From positions 4,766,001 through 4,830,000 of the forward strand of contig NZ_CP021434.1 of NCBI RefSeq assembly GCF_002162355.1: a DNA stretch of 64,000 bases. Direction: 5' to 3'. A program made the position numbers and the translations under genes. Below are positions 32,545-40,981 of the stretch, one piece after another. The notes under the pieces were generated by a model. That model did no database searches and was not told the DNA's origin. It saw only the letters and a program-made list of their open reading frames with translations. The stretch comes from Tumebacillus avium (GTDB lineage: Bacteria; Bacillota; Bacilli; Tumebacillales; Tumebacillaceae). The first letter of the stretch is position 1, and the number at the start of each line of letters is the position of its first letter.

Positions 32545-34116
32545 TTGGCACTGAACAAAGAAGAGCAACTGAAACTTGAAAAAGACGGCCTTGATGTCCT
32601 TCATGATATTCACCGTTATGCCCAGGAAGGATTCGAAGCGATCGATCCGGGCGACTTTATCCGTTTTAAATGGTACGGCATCTATCAGCAAAAGCCGAAG
32701 ACCGATCCGTACTTTATGATGCGCGTGAAAATTCCGGGCGGCATGCTCACCAATGAGCAGGCGGTTGTCGTTGCGGAACTTGGCAATAAGTTTGGCCGCG
32801 GCCTCGTCGACGTGACCACGCGTCAGGCGATTCAGTACCACTGGCTGCAAATCCAAGACATGCCGGAGATCTTCGACCGTCTGGCCCAAGTCGGCATGTC
32901 GCCGATCCAGGCCTGCGGCGACGTCGTCCGCAACGTCATCTCCTCCCCGGTGGCAGGTCTCGATGCGAAAGAGCTGTTTGACGTGCGCGACCTCGTGCAG
33001 GCTGTGGAGCAAAAGTTCCTGAGCAACAAGGAATACTCCAACCTGCCGCGCAAGTTCAAAATCTCGATCGCAGCGGACCCGCGTGACCTCGGCCACCCGG
33101 AGATCAACGACCTGGCGCTCGTTCCGGCGCGTCTGGGCGATGAAGTTGGCTACCACATCCTCGTCGGCGGCGGTCTGTCTGCCAAGCCGCACATGGCGCA
33201 GAACCTGAACATCTTCATTCGTCAGGAAGAAGCGCTTCAAGTGATCGAAGGCGTGGTGAAAGTCTACCGCGACCACGGCTACCGTGAGAAGCGCAACCAT
33301 GCCCGCGTCAAATACCTCGTCGCCGATTGGGGCGCGGAGAAATTCCGTGAGGTGCTGGAGGAAACGATCGGCAAAACGTACACCCGCGGCGGCGAGCGCG
33401 TTCAGGAAGACTGGAACGGCGCGTACCTCTACGGCGTGCACAAGCAGAAGCAGGAAGGCTTGAACTTCGTCGGCCTGTCGCTGCCGGTCGGCCGCATCAC
33501 CGCCGACATTTTGCTCGAATTCGCCCGCGTGGCGAAGAAATATGGCAACGGCGACCTGCGCACCACCAACACGCAGAACATCATCATCCCGAACGTGCCG
33601 GATGCGAATATCGACGCTCTGCTCCAAGAGCCGATCATCGCCCAGTTCACCGCTTCCCCGAAGGCGTTTGTCGGCCATGCGGTTTCCTGCACCGGCAACG
33701 AGTTCTGCAACCTGGCGCTCGTCGAGACCAAAGAACGCATGAAAGGCATCGCCGAGTTCCTCGACGCGACCTTCCCGGACTTTGGCGCTCCGATCCGCCT
33801 GCATGTCAACGGCTGCCCGAACCAATGCGGCCAGCAGGCGATCGCCGACATCGGCCTCGCAGGCGCTTTGGTGCGCCGCGACGGCAAGATGATCGACGCG
33901 TTTGACGTCTCCATCGGCGGCGGCTTGGGCAAAGACGCGCAGTTCAACCGCAAAGTCGTGTTGAAAGTCCCGGGCGACCAAGTCCAGTACACGATCGAGA
34001 GCATCGTGCGCTACTACACGGAGCAGCGTACGGAAGGCGAATCGTTCCGCGAGTTTGCAGGCCGCGTGGCGGATGAAGAATTGAAAGCTTTCTTGGAAGA
34101 GGCAGCAGCTGTCTAA
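32545..34116 (+). CDS. Ferredoxin-dependent nitrite/sulfite reductase
   Basis: 523 residues with two NirA/CysI half-repeats. The siroheme-[4Fe-4S] cysteines are C-x5-C (CTGNEFC, near residue 383) and C-x3-C (CPNQC, near 424). TTRQAIQYHWL near 92 is the first ferredoxin-type repeat. Catalyses six-electron reduction of sulfite to sulfide or nitrite to ammonia; the family does not tell which. No cysteine or nitrate genes are adjacent. TTG start 32545 follows AAGGAG at good spacing. Electron donor may be one of the two ferredoxins in this window. Confidence 0.92.
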   Translation: MALNKEEQLKLEKDGLDVLHDIHRYAQEGFEAIDPGDFIRFKWYGIYQQKPKTDPYFMMRVKIPGGMLTNEQAVVVAELGNKFGRGLVDVTTRQAIQYHWLQIQDMPEIFDRLAQVGMSPIQACGDVVRNVISSPVAGLDAKELFDVRDLVQAVEQKFLSNKEYSNLPRKFKISIAADPRDLGHPEINDLALVPARLGDEVGYHILVGGGLSAKPHMAQNLNIFIRQEEALQVIEGVVKVYRDHGYREKRNHARVKYLVADWGAEKFREVLEETIGKTYTRGGERVQEDWNGAYLYGVHKQKQEGLNFVGLSLPVGRITADILLEFARVAKKYGNGDLRTTNTQNIIIPNVPDANIDALLQEPIIAQFTASPKAFVGHAVSCTGNEFCNLALVETKERMKGIAEFLDATFPDFGAPIRLHVNGCPNQCGQQAIADIGLAGALVRRDGKMIDAFDVSIGGGLGKDAQFNRKVVLKVPGDQVQYTIESIVRYYTEQRTEGESFREFAGRVADEELKAFLEEAAAV

Positions 34117-34123
34117 CGCAAAC

Positions 34124-34157
34124 ACAGCACCTCCACTGCGGAGGTGCTGTTTTTTTG
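34124..34157 (+). terminator. Terminator of the reductase gene
   Basis: ACAGCACCTCC/GGAGGTGCTGT stem and T8. Confidence 0.94.
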
Positions 34158-34181
34158 TTACAATAGCACAGAGGTGAGCAC

Positions 34182-35132
34182 ATGATCCGGATCTTAGCTG
34201 TAACCAAGCAGCACGAACTGCTGCAAGACCTGGCCCTGCATGACCTGCACCGCGAGGACATCGCCTGGTACTGGGTCGATTTTTCCGCGCCCAATCAAAG
34301 CGAAGCGCTTTTGCTGCGCGACCATTTCAAGTTCCACCCCTTAGCGGTGGAAGACTGCTTTCATTTTCTGCAGCGTCCGAAGATTGACCATTATGATGAT
34401 TATCATTTCTTTGTGCTGCATGCGCTGAATCAAATGACGCTCGACTCGGAGGAGATCGACCTGTTTGTCGGGCCGAATTTTCTCGTGTCGTTTCATCTGA
34501 CCAACCTGCGCGAGGTGGAAACGGTCTGGGCCCGGGTGCTGACCGATGACAAGACACATCAGCGCGGGCCGACCTTTATCTCTTATTTGATCATCGATAC
34601 CATTGTGGATAACTACTTCCCGGCCGTGCAGCAGCTGGAGGACCAGTTGGACGTGCTGGAGGACAAGACGCGCCAACAGTCGACCCGCACGCTGATGGAT
34701 CAGGTGTTTGAGATCCGTACCGACCTGCTGGCGCTGCGCCGGACGATCGTGCCGACGCGCGATCTGCTGTACCGGGTGTTAAATGCCGAGCAGTTGGAGT
34801 CCCTGCGCCCGCAGCGGGTGTTTTTTTCCGACATTTACGATCACCTGCTGAAGCTGTCCGAGATGATCGACGCCAACCGCGAGTTGACGGCCGATATCCG
34901 CGATTCCTATATGTCGTTATCATCGAACCGGATGAATTCAATCATGATGATCCTCACGGCGATCACGACGATCTTCATGCCGCTGACGCTTTTGACCGGC
35001 ATCTACGGGATGAATTTCGACTATATGCCGGGCCTGCATGAGCCGCGGGCATTTTTCATCATGATCGCTTCGATGATGGGGATTGGTGTGGGCTTGTTCA
35101 TGTATTTCCGCAGCAAAGGCTGGTTTGACTGA
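34182..35132 (+). CDS. CorA-family transporter, copy 2
   Basis: 316 residues; N-terminal cytoplasmic domain with FHPLAVEDCFH near residue 50, then two TM helices at the C-terminus joined by GIYGMNFDYMPG (about 280), so the GMN motif is intact. C-terminal FRSKGWFD. ATG 34182 behind GAGGTG. The stop codon is separated by one base from the stop of the convergent CorA copy 3, leaving no room for a terminator between the two. Confidence 0.93.
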   Translation: MIRILAVTKQHELLQDLALHDLHREDIAWYWVDFSAPNQSEALLLRDHFKFHPLAVEDCFHFLQRPKIDHYDDYHFFVLHALNQMTLDSEEIDLFVGPNFLVSFHLTNLREVETVWARVLTDDKTHQRGPTFISYLIIDTIVDNYFPAVQQLEDQLDVLEDKTRQQSTRTLMDQVFEIRTDLLALRRTIVPTRDLLYRVLNAEQLESLRPQRVFFSDIYDHLLKLSEMIDANRELTADIRDSYMSLSSNRMNSIMMILTAITTIFMPLTLLTGIYGMNFDYMPGLHEPRAFFIMIASMMGIGVGLFMYFRSKGWFD

Positions 35133-35133
35133 T

Positions 35134-36072
35134 CTACCACCAGCGGCGCTTTCTGAAATAGAAAATCAGCGAGCCGGCGACGGTCAGCATCACGGCCCAC
35201 AGGGCGAAGTAGCTGTAGCGCCATTTCAGCTCGGGGAGATATTCAAAATTGGTGCCGTAGATCCCGGTCATAAACGTGAGCGGCAGGAAGATGGCTGCGA
35301 CGAGGGTCAGCGTTTTCATGATCACGTTCATGTGGTCCGACTTGAGCGACATCTGCAGGTCGAAGATGCTGCTCATCTCGTCTTTCAGCCGGTCGAAAGC
35401 ATCGACGATCCGCGAGTAAGAGTGGTCGAGGTCTTGAAAGTAAAAAGAAGTCTCCTCCTCCGCATAAGGGAAAGCCGGGTCGCCGAGCGTACGGACGATG
35501 CTGTGTTCCTCCTCGACGATGCGGCGCAGCTTGTGCAGGCGGCGTTTCCAGCGGTGCAGGCGATGGCCGATCTCGTTTTCAAACGGGTTGTCGAACACTT
35601 TTTTCTCGATGCTCTGCACGTCGAGCACGATGCGGTCGATGTAGGTGAGATGCTGTTCGGCCAGCAGATCCAAGAACGCGTACAGCACCCGTGCCGGGTC
35701 GCTCATCTTCTCCGGCACCGCCTCGATGCGCGCCCGCACCTCTTCCAGAAACGGCAGCTTCCGTTCGGCCAGCGTGAGCAGGAAATTCGAGCCGATCAAA
35801 ATGCCGATCTCCGTGTTGGGCTCCCCTTTGTGATCGAGCGCATAAAACGAGAGATACGCGTGATCCGCAAACATCGAATAGCGCGGCCGGTCACTCCCCT
35901 CGCCCACAGCCCGAATCGCCATCTCGTGCGCCCCAAACTCCTTCAATACCGCCTTGACCTTCTCCTCGCTGTCATCCGTCTCCATATGTACCCAGCCGCT
36001 CTGTCCATCCTCCGGTTTCGCCAACTTCTCCACCCGACTCAGCTTCCCACTCTGCTTGTCATATAAAAGCAC
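35134..36072 (-). CDS. CorA-like transporter, copy 3, with GTN instead of GMN
   Basis: About 312 residues. The fold pattern is CorA-like: ERKLPFLEEVRARIE, a long coiled stalk, and two C-terminal TM helices with the loop GIYGTNFEYLPELKW. The invariant Met of the GMN filter is Thr. ZntB-type relatives carry other residues at this site, so ion choice may differ. C-terminus RKRRWW is basic. I choose GTG 36072, nine bases after GAGGGGG; codon 36093 is the alternative. The ribosome site lies in the stem of the hairpin at 36078-36127. Divergent in sequence from copies 1 and 2. Confidence 0.88.
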   Translation of the reverse strand: MLLYDKQSGKLSRVEKLAKPEDGQSGWVHMETDDSEEKVKAVLKEFGAHEMAIRAVGEGSDRPRYSMFADHAYLSFYALDHKGEPNTEIGILIGSNFLLTLAERKLPFLEEVRARIEAVPEKMSDPARVLYAFLDLLAEQHLTYIDRIVLDVQSIEKKVFDNPFENEIGHRLHRWKRRLHKLRRIVEEEHSIVRTLGDPAFPYAEEETSFYFQDLDHSYSRIVDAFDRLKDEMSSIFDLQMSLKSDHMNVIMKTLTLVAAIFLPLTFMTGIYGTNFEYLPELKWRYSYFALWAVMLTVAGSLIFYFRKRRWW

Positions 36073-36077
36073 AAAAA

Positions 36078-36127
36078 AATCCCCCTCACGCACGCTCCTA
36101 GTATAGGTAGCGTTTGTCAGGGGGATT
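36078..36127 (-). terminator. Terminator-like hairpin that encloses the ribosome site of the third CorA gene
   Basis: On the minus strand, AAATCCCCCTGACAAACGCT pairs with AGCGTGCGTGAGGGGGATTT (three mismatches) and is followed by a T-run. It lies after the stop of the 36137-36502 gene, as a normal terminator, but its 3' arm contains the GAGGGGG ribosome site of the CorA-like gene and the T-run reaches its start codon. It may act as terminator, attenuator or translation block. Confidence 0.8.
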
Positions 36128-36136
36128 TGAACTATT

Positions 36137-36502
36137 CTACAGCATCCGCTTTTGCGCGAACAGGAAGTCGGTCAGCTGATTTTTCAGCATTTCCAGCTTC
36201 TCGTTTTCTTTCTTGGTGGCCTTATACAAATGCTTGTTCTTGCCGACGCCGAGCTTCTCCAGCTCGGTGCCGGTTTCGGACCAGCGCTGGGCTTGGCGCT
36301 TGAGTTTGGACATCTCGCGCTGGTTCTCGATGATCGAGTGCTGGAGCGCCGTGTGGATCTGCTGAATCTGGTCGGTCGACAGCTTCAGCGTCCAGTTATC
36401 CTCGTCGAGCTGCGTGATTTGCAGGTCAACCACATACTCCTTCTTGCCGTCGGGCAGCAAAGGATTGACCCATTTCTCCTCATTCTTCAGGTCATCAGAC
36501 AT
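36137..36502 (-). CDS. Hypothetical soluble helical protein (121 aa)
   Basis: 121 residues: N-terminal 60 residues with mixed content (VNPLLPDGKKEYVVDLQI), then long charged helices (HTALQHSIIENQREMSKLKRQAQRW; LYKATKKENEKLEMLKNQL) suggesting a coiled coil. ATG 36502 follows AGAGGTG; an in-frame codon at 36511 overlaps the ribosome site. No family recognised. Sits between iscU-type and corA-type genes with terminators on both sides. Confidence 0.72.
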   Translation of the reverse strand: MSDDLKNEEKWVNPLLPDGKKEYVVDLQITQLDEDNWTLKLSTDQIQQIHTALQHSIIENQREMSKLKRQAQRWSETGTELEKLGVGKNKHLYKATKKENEKLEMLKNQLTDFLFAQKRML

Positions 36503-36520
36503 GACAGACACCTCTCTTTT

Positions 36521-36549
36521 AAAAAACTCCCTCCAAGTTGGAGGGAGTC
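36521..36549 (-). terminator. Terminator of the isc operon
   Basis: Perfect stem ACTCCCTCC/GGAGGGAGT with T6 on minus, 9 bp after the iscU-type stop. Confidence 0.94.
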
Positions 36550-36557
36550 CTGTGATC

Positions 36558-36980
36558 TTACTCTTCGTCCCAGTCTTCGAAGTCTTCTTCGTTCAGGCCG
36601 AGGTTCTTGCCGGATTTCTTTTGGTAGTCGAGCAGAGCAGCTTTCAGAGCTTCCTCAGCCAGTACCGAGCAGTGCATTTTCACCGGCGGCAGGCCGTCGA
36701 GTGCGTCTGCGATCGCACGGTTGGTCAGTTCCAGCGCTTCGGAGATGGTCTTGCCTTTGATCATTTCGGTGGACATCGACGAAGTTGCGATCGCCGCGCC
36801 GCAGCCGAAAGTCTTGAAGGTTACATCTTCGATCATGTTGGTTGCATCGTCGATCTTCAGGTACATCTTCATGATGTCCCCGCACTTCATGTTGCCAACT
36901 TCACCTACGCCAGATGCATCTTCGATTTCACCTACGTTACGCGGGTTGGTAAAATGCTCGATTACTTTATCGCTGTACAT
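36558..36980 (-). CDS. iscU: Fe-S cluster scaffold protein IscU/NifU-type
   Basis: 140 residues. The three cluster cysteines C33, C60 and C104 and the conserved D35 are in NMKCGD, FGCGAA and HCSVLA. The SufU-type insertion found in most Bacilli is absent, so it is IscU/NifU-N-like. Assembles [2Fe-2S] clusters with sulfur from the upstream IscS-type enzyme (30 bp away, same strand). The tail is strongly acidic. Confidence 0.94.
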   Translation of the reverse strand: MYSDKVIEHFTNPRNVGEIEDASGVGEVGNMKCGDIMKMYLKIDDATNMIEDVTFKTFGCGAAIATSSMSTEMIKGKTISEALELTNRAIADALDGLPPVKMHCSVLAEEALKAALLDYQKKSGKNLGLNEEDFEDWDEE

Positions 36981-37010
36981 AATGAAATTCCTCCTCAGGT
37001 TGTGTTTTTG

Positions 37011-38195
37011 TTACGCGATCGGCAGACCTTTTTGGAATTTCTCCCAAACAGGCGACATCGCGCGCAGTCGATCAGCAATCGGCTTGAGCTGCTCGATTAC
37101 ATAATCAACATCTTCTTCGCTGGTCGACTTGCCCAGGGACAGGCGCAGCGAACCGTGTGCGGTGGTGTGGGTCAGCCCCATCGCCATCAGCACGTGAGAC
37201 GGATCGAGCGAGCCGGAGGTGCAAGCAGAACCAGAAGATGCTGCAAAGCCCTTCATGTCGCAGGAGAGCAGGAGCGCTTCCCCTTCGATGTACTCGATCG
37301 AAACGTTGACGTTATGCGGCAGACGACCTTCACGCGGACCGTTCAGGCGGGTCTCTTCGATGTTGTTCAAGATGCCGTCGATCAGCTTGTCGCGCAGAAC
37401 GGTCAGACGAGCGGACTCTTCTGCCATCTCAGCAACTGCCAGCTCGATTGCAACGGACAGGCCAACGATGTTTGCCACGTTTTCCGTGCCCGGGCGCAGT
37501 TTGCGCTCTTGGCCGCCGCCGTAGTACAGCGGCTGGGTGCGAACGCCGCGGCGCATGTACAGCACGCCGATGCCTTTCGGACCGTAGATCTTATGACCGG
37601 ACAGCGCCAGGAAGTCGCAGTTGAGAGCTTTCACGTCAACCGGGATCTTGCCGACCGTCTGCACGGCATCGGTGTGGAACAGGATCTTGCGCTCGCGGCA
37701 GATCGCGCCGATTTCTTCGACCGGCATGATCGTGCCGACTTCGTTGTTGCCGTGCATGATCGAGACCAGCACAGTGTCGTCACGCAGCGCGTTTTTGAAA
37801 TCTTCTACCGACACGCGGCCATCCGCGTCAACCGGCAGATACGTAACTTCGAAGCCTTCCTTCTCCAGCGCTTTGAAAGCATCCAGCACCGCGTGATGCT
37901 CAACGACGGAGGTGATCAGGTGGTTACCCTTTTTCTTGTTCGCGCGGGCGCCGCCTACGATCGCCAGGTTGTCAGCTTCTGTGCCGGAACCGGTGAAGAC
38001 GATCTCTTTCGGGTCTGCGTTGATCGCTTTCGCTACCTTTTCACGCGCTTCTTCCATCAGCTTGCGCGCCGGGCGGCCAAATTGGTGGATGGACGACGGG
38101 TTGCCGTACACCTCTTTGAAAACATGCATCATCGCATCGAGAACTTCTTGGCGGACCGGGGTGGTCGCCGCATGGTCCAGATAGACTTTACGCAA
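37011..38195 (-). CDS. iscS: Cysteine desulfurase IscS/NifS-type
   Basis: 394 residues of PLP fold type I. DHAATTPV at the N-terminus, the PLP Lys in SGHKIYGPKGIGVLY near residue 200, and the active-site Cys in SGSACTSGSLDPSHVL near 325. The TTG at 38195 has AAGGAG nine bases upstream and gives the usual MRKVYLDH start; a GTG at 38213 lacks a ribosome site. Supplies sulfane sulfur to IscU. Preceded by the IscR-like regulator gene. Confidence 0.95.
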   Translation of the reverse strand: MRKVYLDHAATTPVRQEVLDAMMHVFKEVYGNPSSIHQFGRPARKLMEEAREKVAKAINADPKEIVFTGSGTEADNLAIVGGARANKKKGNHLITSVVEHHAVLDAFKALEKEGFEVTYLPVDADGRVSVEDFKNALRDDTVLVSIMHGNNEVGTIMPVEEIGAICRERKILFHTDAVQTVGKIPVDVKALNCDFLALSGHKIYGPKGIGVLYMRRGVRTQPLYYGGGQERKLRPGTENVANIVGLSVAIELAVAEMAEESARLTVLRDKLIDGILNNIEETRLNGPREGRLPHNVNVSIEYIEGEALLLSCDMKGFAASSGSACTSGSLDPSHVLMAMGLTHTTAHGSLRLSLGKSTSEEDVDYVIEQLKPIADRLRAMSPVWEKFQKGLPIA

Positions 38196-38243
38196 AACTG
38201 TCATCTCCTTCACGACTATGTGTTACTGTGGTTGCTGTTTCTC

Positions 38244-38696
38244 TTACTCTGCAGATTGCTTCTGCGTATAGAGTTTGGCGCTGCCTGTGACGATATCATG
38301 AAGCGTGATGTCATCCAGCACGGCAACCATCGTATCTCGTAATTTCTCCCAGACGACCTTGGTCGTGCAGTAATCGGTCTTGGAGCAGCAAAGCTCCGCG
38401 TCCTCTTCGGAGGAGTGCAGGCACTCAACCGGCGCTATTTCGCCTTCCAGCACCTTCACAACCTGGCCGACGTTGATCTCCTCGGGGGCCCGGCCAAGCC
38501 GGTAACCTCCGCGGGCACCGCGTACACTGGTGACAAGCCCCGCCTTGCGAAGTTCTACGAAGATCTGTTCCAGATACTGTTCCGGAATCTCTTCCGCAGA
38601 AGCGATCTGCTTAATCGGCGTAGGACCTCCGTCCGCTTTTTGCGCGAGGTAGGTCATGGCCATCAAGCCGTAGTGACCGCGCGAAGAAAGCTTCAA
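38244..38696 (-). CDS. iscR: Rrf2-family regulator, IscR-like
   Basis: 150 residues. Winged HTH (MKLSSRGHYGLMAMTYLA, IPEQYLEQIFVELRKAGLV, RGARGGYRL). Unlike CymR it has cysteines at 92, 103, 104 and 110; 92 and 104 coincide with two of the E. coli IscR cluster ligands. A [2Fe-2S]-sensing repressor of the isc genes is therefore likely. TTG 38696 is 7 bases behind AAGGAGGT. An IscR-type operator is found 55-75 bp upstream. Heads the operon iscR-iscS-iscU. Confidence 0.9.
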   Translation of the reverse strand: MKLSSRGHYGLMAMTYLAQKADGGPTPIKQIASAEEIPEQYLEQIFVELRKAGLVTSVRGARGGYRLGRAPEEINVGQVVKVLEGEIAPVECLHSSEEDAELCCSKTDYCTTKVVWEKLRDTMVAVLDDITLHDIVTGSAKLYTQKQSAE

Positions 38697-38751
38697 TGTA
38701 CGCACCTCCTTAGACAAGCAGATATTCCGCTAACGCATTCCATCTCTAATC

Positions 38752-38769
38752 TTGACTGTTTAAGTCAGG
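38752..38769. promoter_or_regulatory. IscR type-1-like operator upstream of iscR
   Basis: TTGACTGTTTAAGTCAGG, with GACT and AGTC half-sites, fits the core of the known IscR type 1 consensus (YYGACT RWWWY AGTCRR) at all but one position, and continues into an AT-rich end. It lies 55 bp upstream of the iscR start codon, suitable for autoregulation. Confidence 0.6.
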
Positions 38770-38914
38770 AATATGTGCAAAAACAAATCAGGACTTCGAC
38801 ATGCGAATCCTGATTGATTTGATCAACTTTATTATAGGCTTCATTCCAGCTCGATGTCAAGGCTTCCCAAGCCCATTTTCCAGTTTGTCAAGATGTTCAC
38901 CGGAAGAATTTCGA

Positions 38915-39172
38915 CTATTTTGACTGATCTTTCTTGCGGTTGTCAATGATGACAGGAGCAGCCACGACGGGCGTTTGCCCGGTGCGGTTTTCATAGCGCA
39001 TCAGCTTCTCCACCGCCGGTTCGGCGAGCAGGTCGATCTCGCGCTGAATCTTGCGCGCCAGATCAAAACGCCCTTCCCCTTCCAGAAACTTGCCGATTTC
39101 CCACAGGTCGTTGTAGCGCTCGATCTCCTCGCGCCCCAAGAGCCCGCGCACTTGCACGCTGATCGGTCTCAT
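38915..39172 (-). CDS. Hypothetical protein (85 aa)
   Basis: 85 residues beginning MRPISVQVRGLLGREEIERY; helical and charged, ending in a basic tail NRKKDQSK. ATG 39172 has AGGTGGG upstream and lies after the DUF72 stop at 39195, so the two genes may be cotranscribed. No family recognised. Confidence 0.65.
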   Translation of the reverse strand: MRPISVQVRGLLGREEIERYNDLWEIGKFLEGEGRFDLARKIQREIDLLAEPAVEKLMRYENRTGQTPVVAAPVIIDNRKKDQSK

Positions 39173-39194
39173 CCTGCAATCCCACCTTTGAGCT

Positions 39195-40055
39195 TTATTC
39201 AAACGAAAACAGATCGAGCTGGTCGGTCACGAGCGGCGCCCGCTCCACCGGCTGCCCGAGCAGTTCCATCATATCAAACGCGTTTTGCACCGCATAGTTG
39301 GAAAAGTTGTTGTTCATCAGCACATGCACGCGCTGCACCTGCCCGGACAGCTCCTGAATCTTCGGCACCCATGCGGACAGCTCATCCTTTTGATAATGGT
39401 AGCGAAACCGCTCGCCGGCATGCTTGGCGTCTTTGATGTACCACGTATCCTCATTGCGCCCGTGAAAGCGGAGCAGGGCGAGCGACTTTTCCGTCACTTC
39501 CGCCACCGCCGGGATCGAAGCATCTCCTACCTGCGGCTCATCGACGATCGTGTTGACGATCTCTTCCCCGCGCAGAAACTGCAGCGTCTTCGCCCGCATC
39601 TCCCCTTGAAACCACGAGCGATGGCGAAACTCCACCGCCAGGGTCACGTCGTGGAAAAATTCACGGCAGACGCGCAGATAATCCACATTTTCCCGATTCA
39701 GCACAAACCACGGCGGCAGTTGAAACAACAGCGCGCCGAGCTTCCCGGATTCGACCATCGGCTGGATCGCGTGGCGAAAATGCGGAAACAGCTCGGCCCG
39801 CTGCCTGGGGTCTAAAGAGCGCTCATGTCCGGTCATGCCTTTGAAGGCCTTCATATTAAAGGTAAAGCCGGGCCCGGTCGTCGCAGCCCAGCGCTCCACA
39901 TATTTGGGGTTGGGAATGGCGTAAAAGCTGGAATCCACTTCGACCAGCGGGAAATACCGCGCATAGTATTCCAGCCGTTCATTCGGTTTGACCCGCTTCG
40001 GATAAAAATCCTCATGGTCGCCCCACGCACATGTCCCGCACAGCACGGTGGCCAC
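39195..40055 (-). CDS. DUF72 family protein (YecE-like)
   Basis: 286 residues of the TIM-barrel DUF72 family: CGTCAWGDHEDFYP at the start, VEVDSSFYAIP near 40, FTFNMKAFKGMTGHE near 65, LGALLFQLPPWF near 105, LAVEFRHRSWF near 138. GTG 40055 is placed behind AGGGAGGTG. Molecular function unknown in the family. Confidence 0.92.
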   Translation of the reverse strand: MATVLCGTCAWGDHEDFYPKRVKPNERLEYYARYFPLVEVDSSFYAIPNPKYVERWAATTGPGFTFNMKAFKGMTGHERSLDPRQRAELFPHFRHAIQPMVESGKLGALLFQLPPWFVLNRENVDYLRVCREFFHDVTLAVEFRHRSWFQGEMRAKTLQFLRGEEIVNTIVDEPQVGDASIPAVAEVTEKSLALLRFHGRNEDTWYIKDAKHAGERFRYHYQKDELSAWVPKIQELSGQVQRVHVLMNNNFSNYAVQNAFDMMELLGQPVERAPLVTDQLDLFSFE

Positions 40056-40101
40056 AGCGTTCACCTCCCTGCCTGCATTATAGTGGAAAGGGCGCGGCCG
40101 C

Positions 40102-40794
40102 TCAACCCGACATCTGCTGCAGCTCGCGCATCAGCGACCACTGATCGCGGGCCATCCGCACATATTTGGGCAGGGCCTGCTTGTCGCTGATCACCAGATT
40201 GAAATACTGGATCGCTTCCTTCTGCTCGCCCATGCGGCGGTGCAGTTCGCCGAGCAGATAAGTCATCCGCCCGTCCGTGTCGATCGAGCGGTCGTTTTCA
40301 TAGGCGTAGGTGTAGAAATCGAGCGAGTCGCGCAAAAAGCGCTCTTCCTGCTCGAAATCCCCCAGCTCCCGATACAGCCACGCCACCTGCAGGCAAAGGC
40401 CGCCGACGGTGCGCTCCGGCTCTTCCATGAACTGCGCGCAGAACACGGCGAGCTTGAACGACACCAGGGCTTCCATGATCGAGCGCAGGCTGCCGTACTC
40501 GCGCGGCGCCCAGCGCGAACCGACATGCTGGCGGTAGCGTTCGCGCTTATACGCCGTAATTTTCGGCTGGGTCTTGTCCAGAAACGCATATCCGCACTCG
40601 CCGCAGACATTGACGGCATAGTAATTTGGATTCACGTCTTTATAGATCGCGTAGAAGTCGCCTTCCACTTTATGGGTTTTAATGTATTTAGATAGGACTT
40701 TTTTCGTAGTATAAACGTGTGAACACAGCGGGCACGTAATCTTCCGGTCATAGAACGCATCTGTCAAATACATGACGATATCATCCCCACTCAT
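40102..40794 (-). CDS. DUF2225 family protein
   Basis: 230 residues. N-terminal zinc-ribbon-like pairs CPLC near residue 21 and CGEC near 65, followed by helical repeats of TPR-like character (LGDFEQEERFLRDSLDFY; LLGELHRRMGEQKEAIQYFNLVI). This is the DUF2225 layout. Function unknown. A short gap follows to the LexA-type promoter region of the YolD-like gene, transcribed away from it. Confidence 0.88.
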   Translation of the reverse strand: MSGDDIVMYLTDAFYDRKITCPLCSHVYTTKKVLSKYIKTHKVEGDFYAIYKDVNPNYYAVNVCGECGYAFLDKTQPKITAYKRERYRQHVGSRWAPREYGSLRSIMEALVSFKLAVFCAQFMEEPERTVGGLCLQVAWLYRELGDFEQEERFLRDSLDFYTYAYENDRSIDTDGRMTYLLGELHRRMGEQKEAIQYFNLVISDKQALPKYVRMARDQWSLMRELQQMSG

Positions 40795-40877
40795 AAAAAA
40801 TTAGGACTTATGTCCCTATAGTCTCATGAATGGCAGGTTTCGACAATATACTCTTCACGTTGACGTGCGACGGGGAA

Positions 40878-40906
40878 TTGTTTTCTGCTCAGGGATCGCG
40901 TATAAT
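40878..40906 (+). promoter_or_regulatory. SigA-type promoter of the YolD-like gene
   Basis: TTGTTT and TATAAT with exactly 17 bp between them, about 75 bp before the start codon. Confidence 0.75.
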
Positions 40907-40908
40907 GA

Positions 40909-40920
40909 GAACAAATGTTC
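40909..40920. promoter_or_regulatory. LexA/DinR (SOS) box
   Basis: GAACAAATGTTC matches the Bacillus SOS core GAAC-N4-GTTC perfectly and begins two bases after the -10 element, where LexA would cover the transcription start. Confidence 0.7.
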
Positions 40921-40981
40921 GTTACAGTAATACTACAATCGTACGCAGTCACACTTTACGTATAGGGAGCGATCGAATCGT

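Noticed and set aside
32503-34125. 540-codon open frame antisense to the reductase gene
   Set aside because: Shadow of a well-supported gene with intact siroheme motifs.
36414-38342. 642-codon open frame on + opposite iscU and iscS
   Set aside because: Crosses two real minus-strand genes and a terminator; no recognisable domain.
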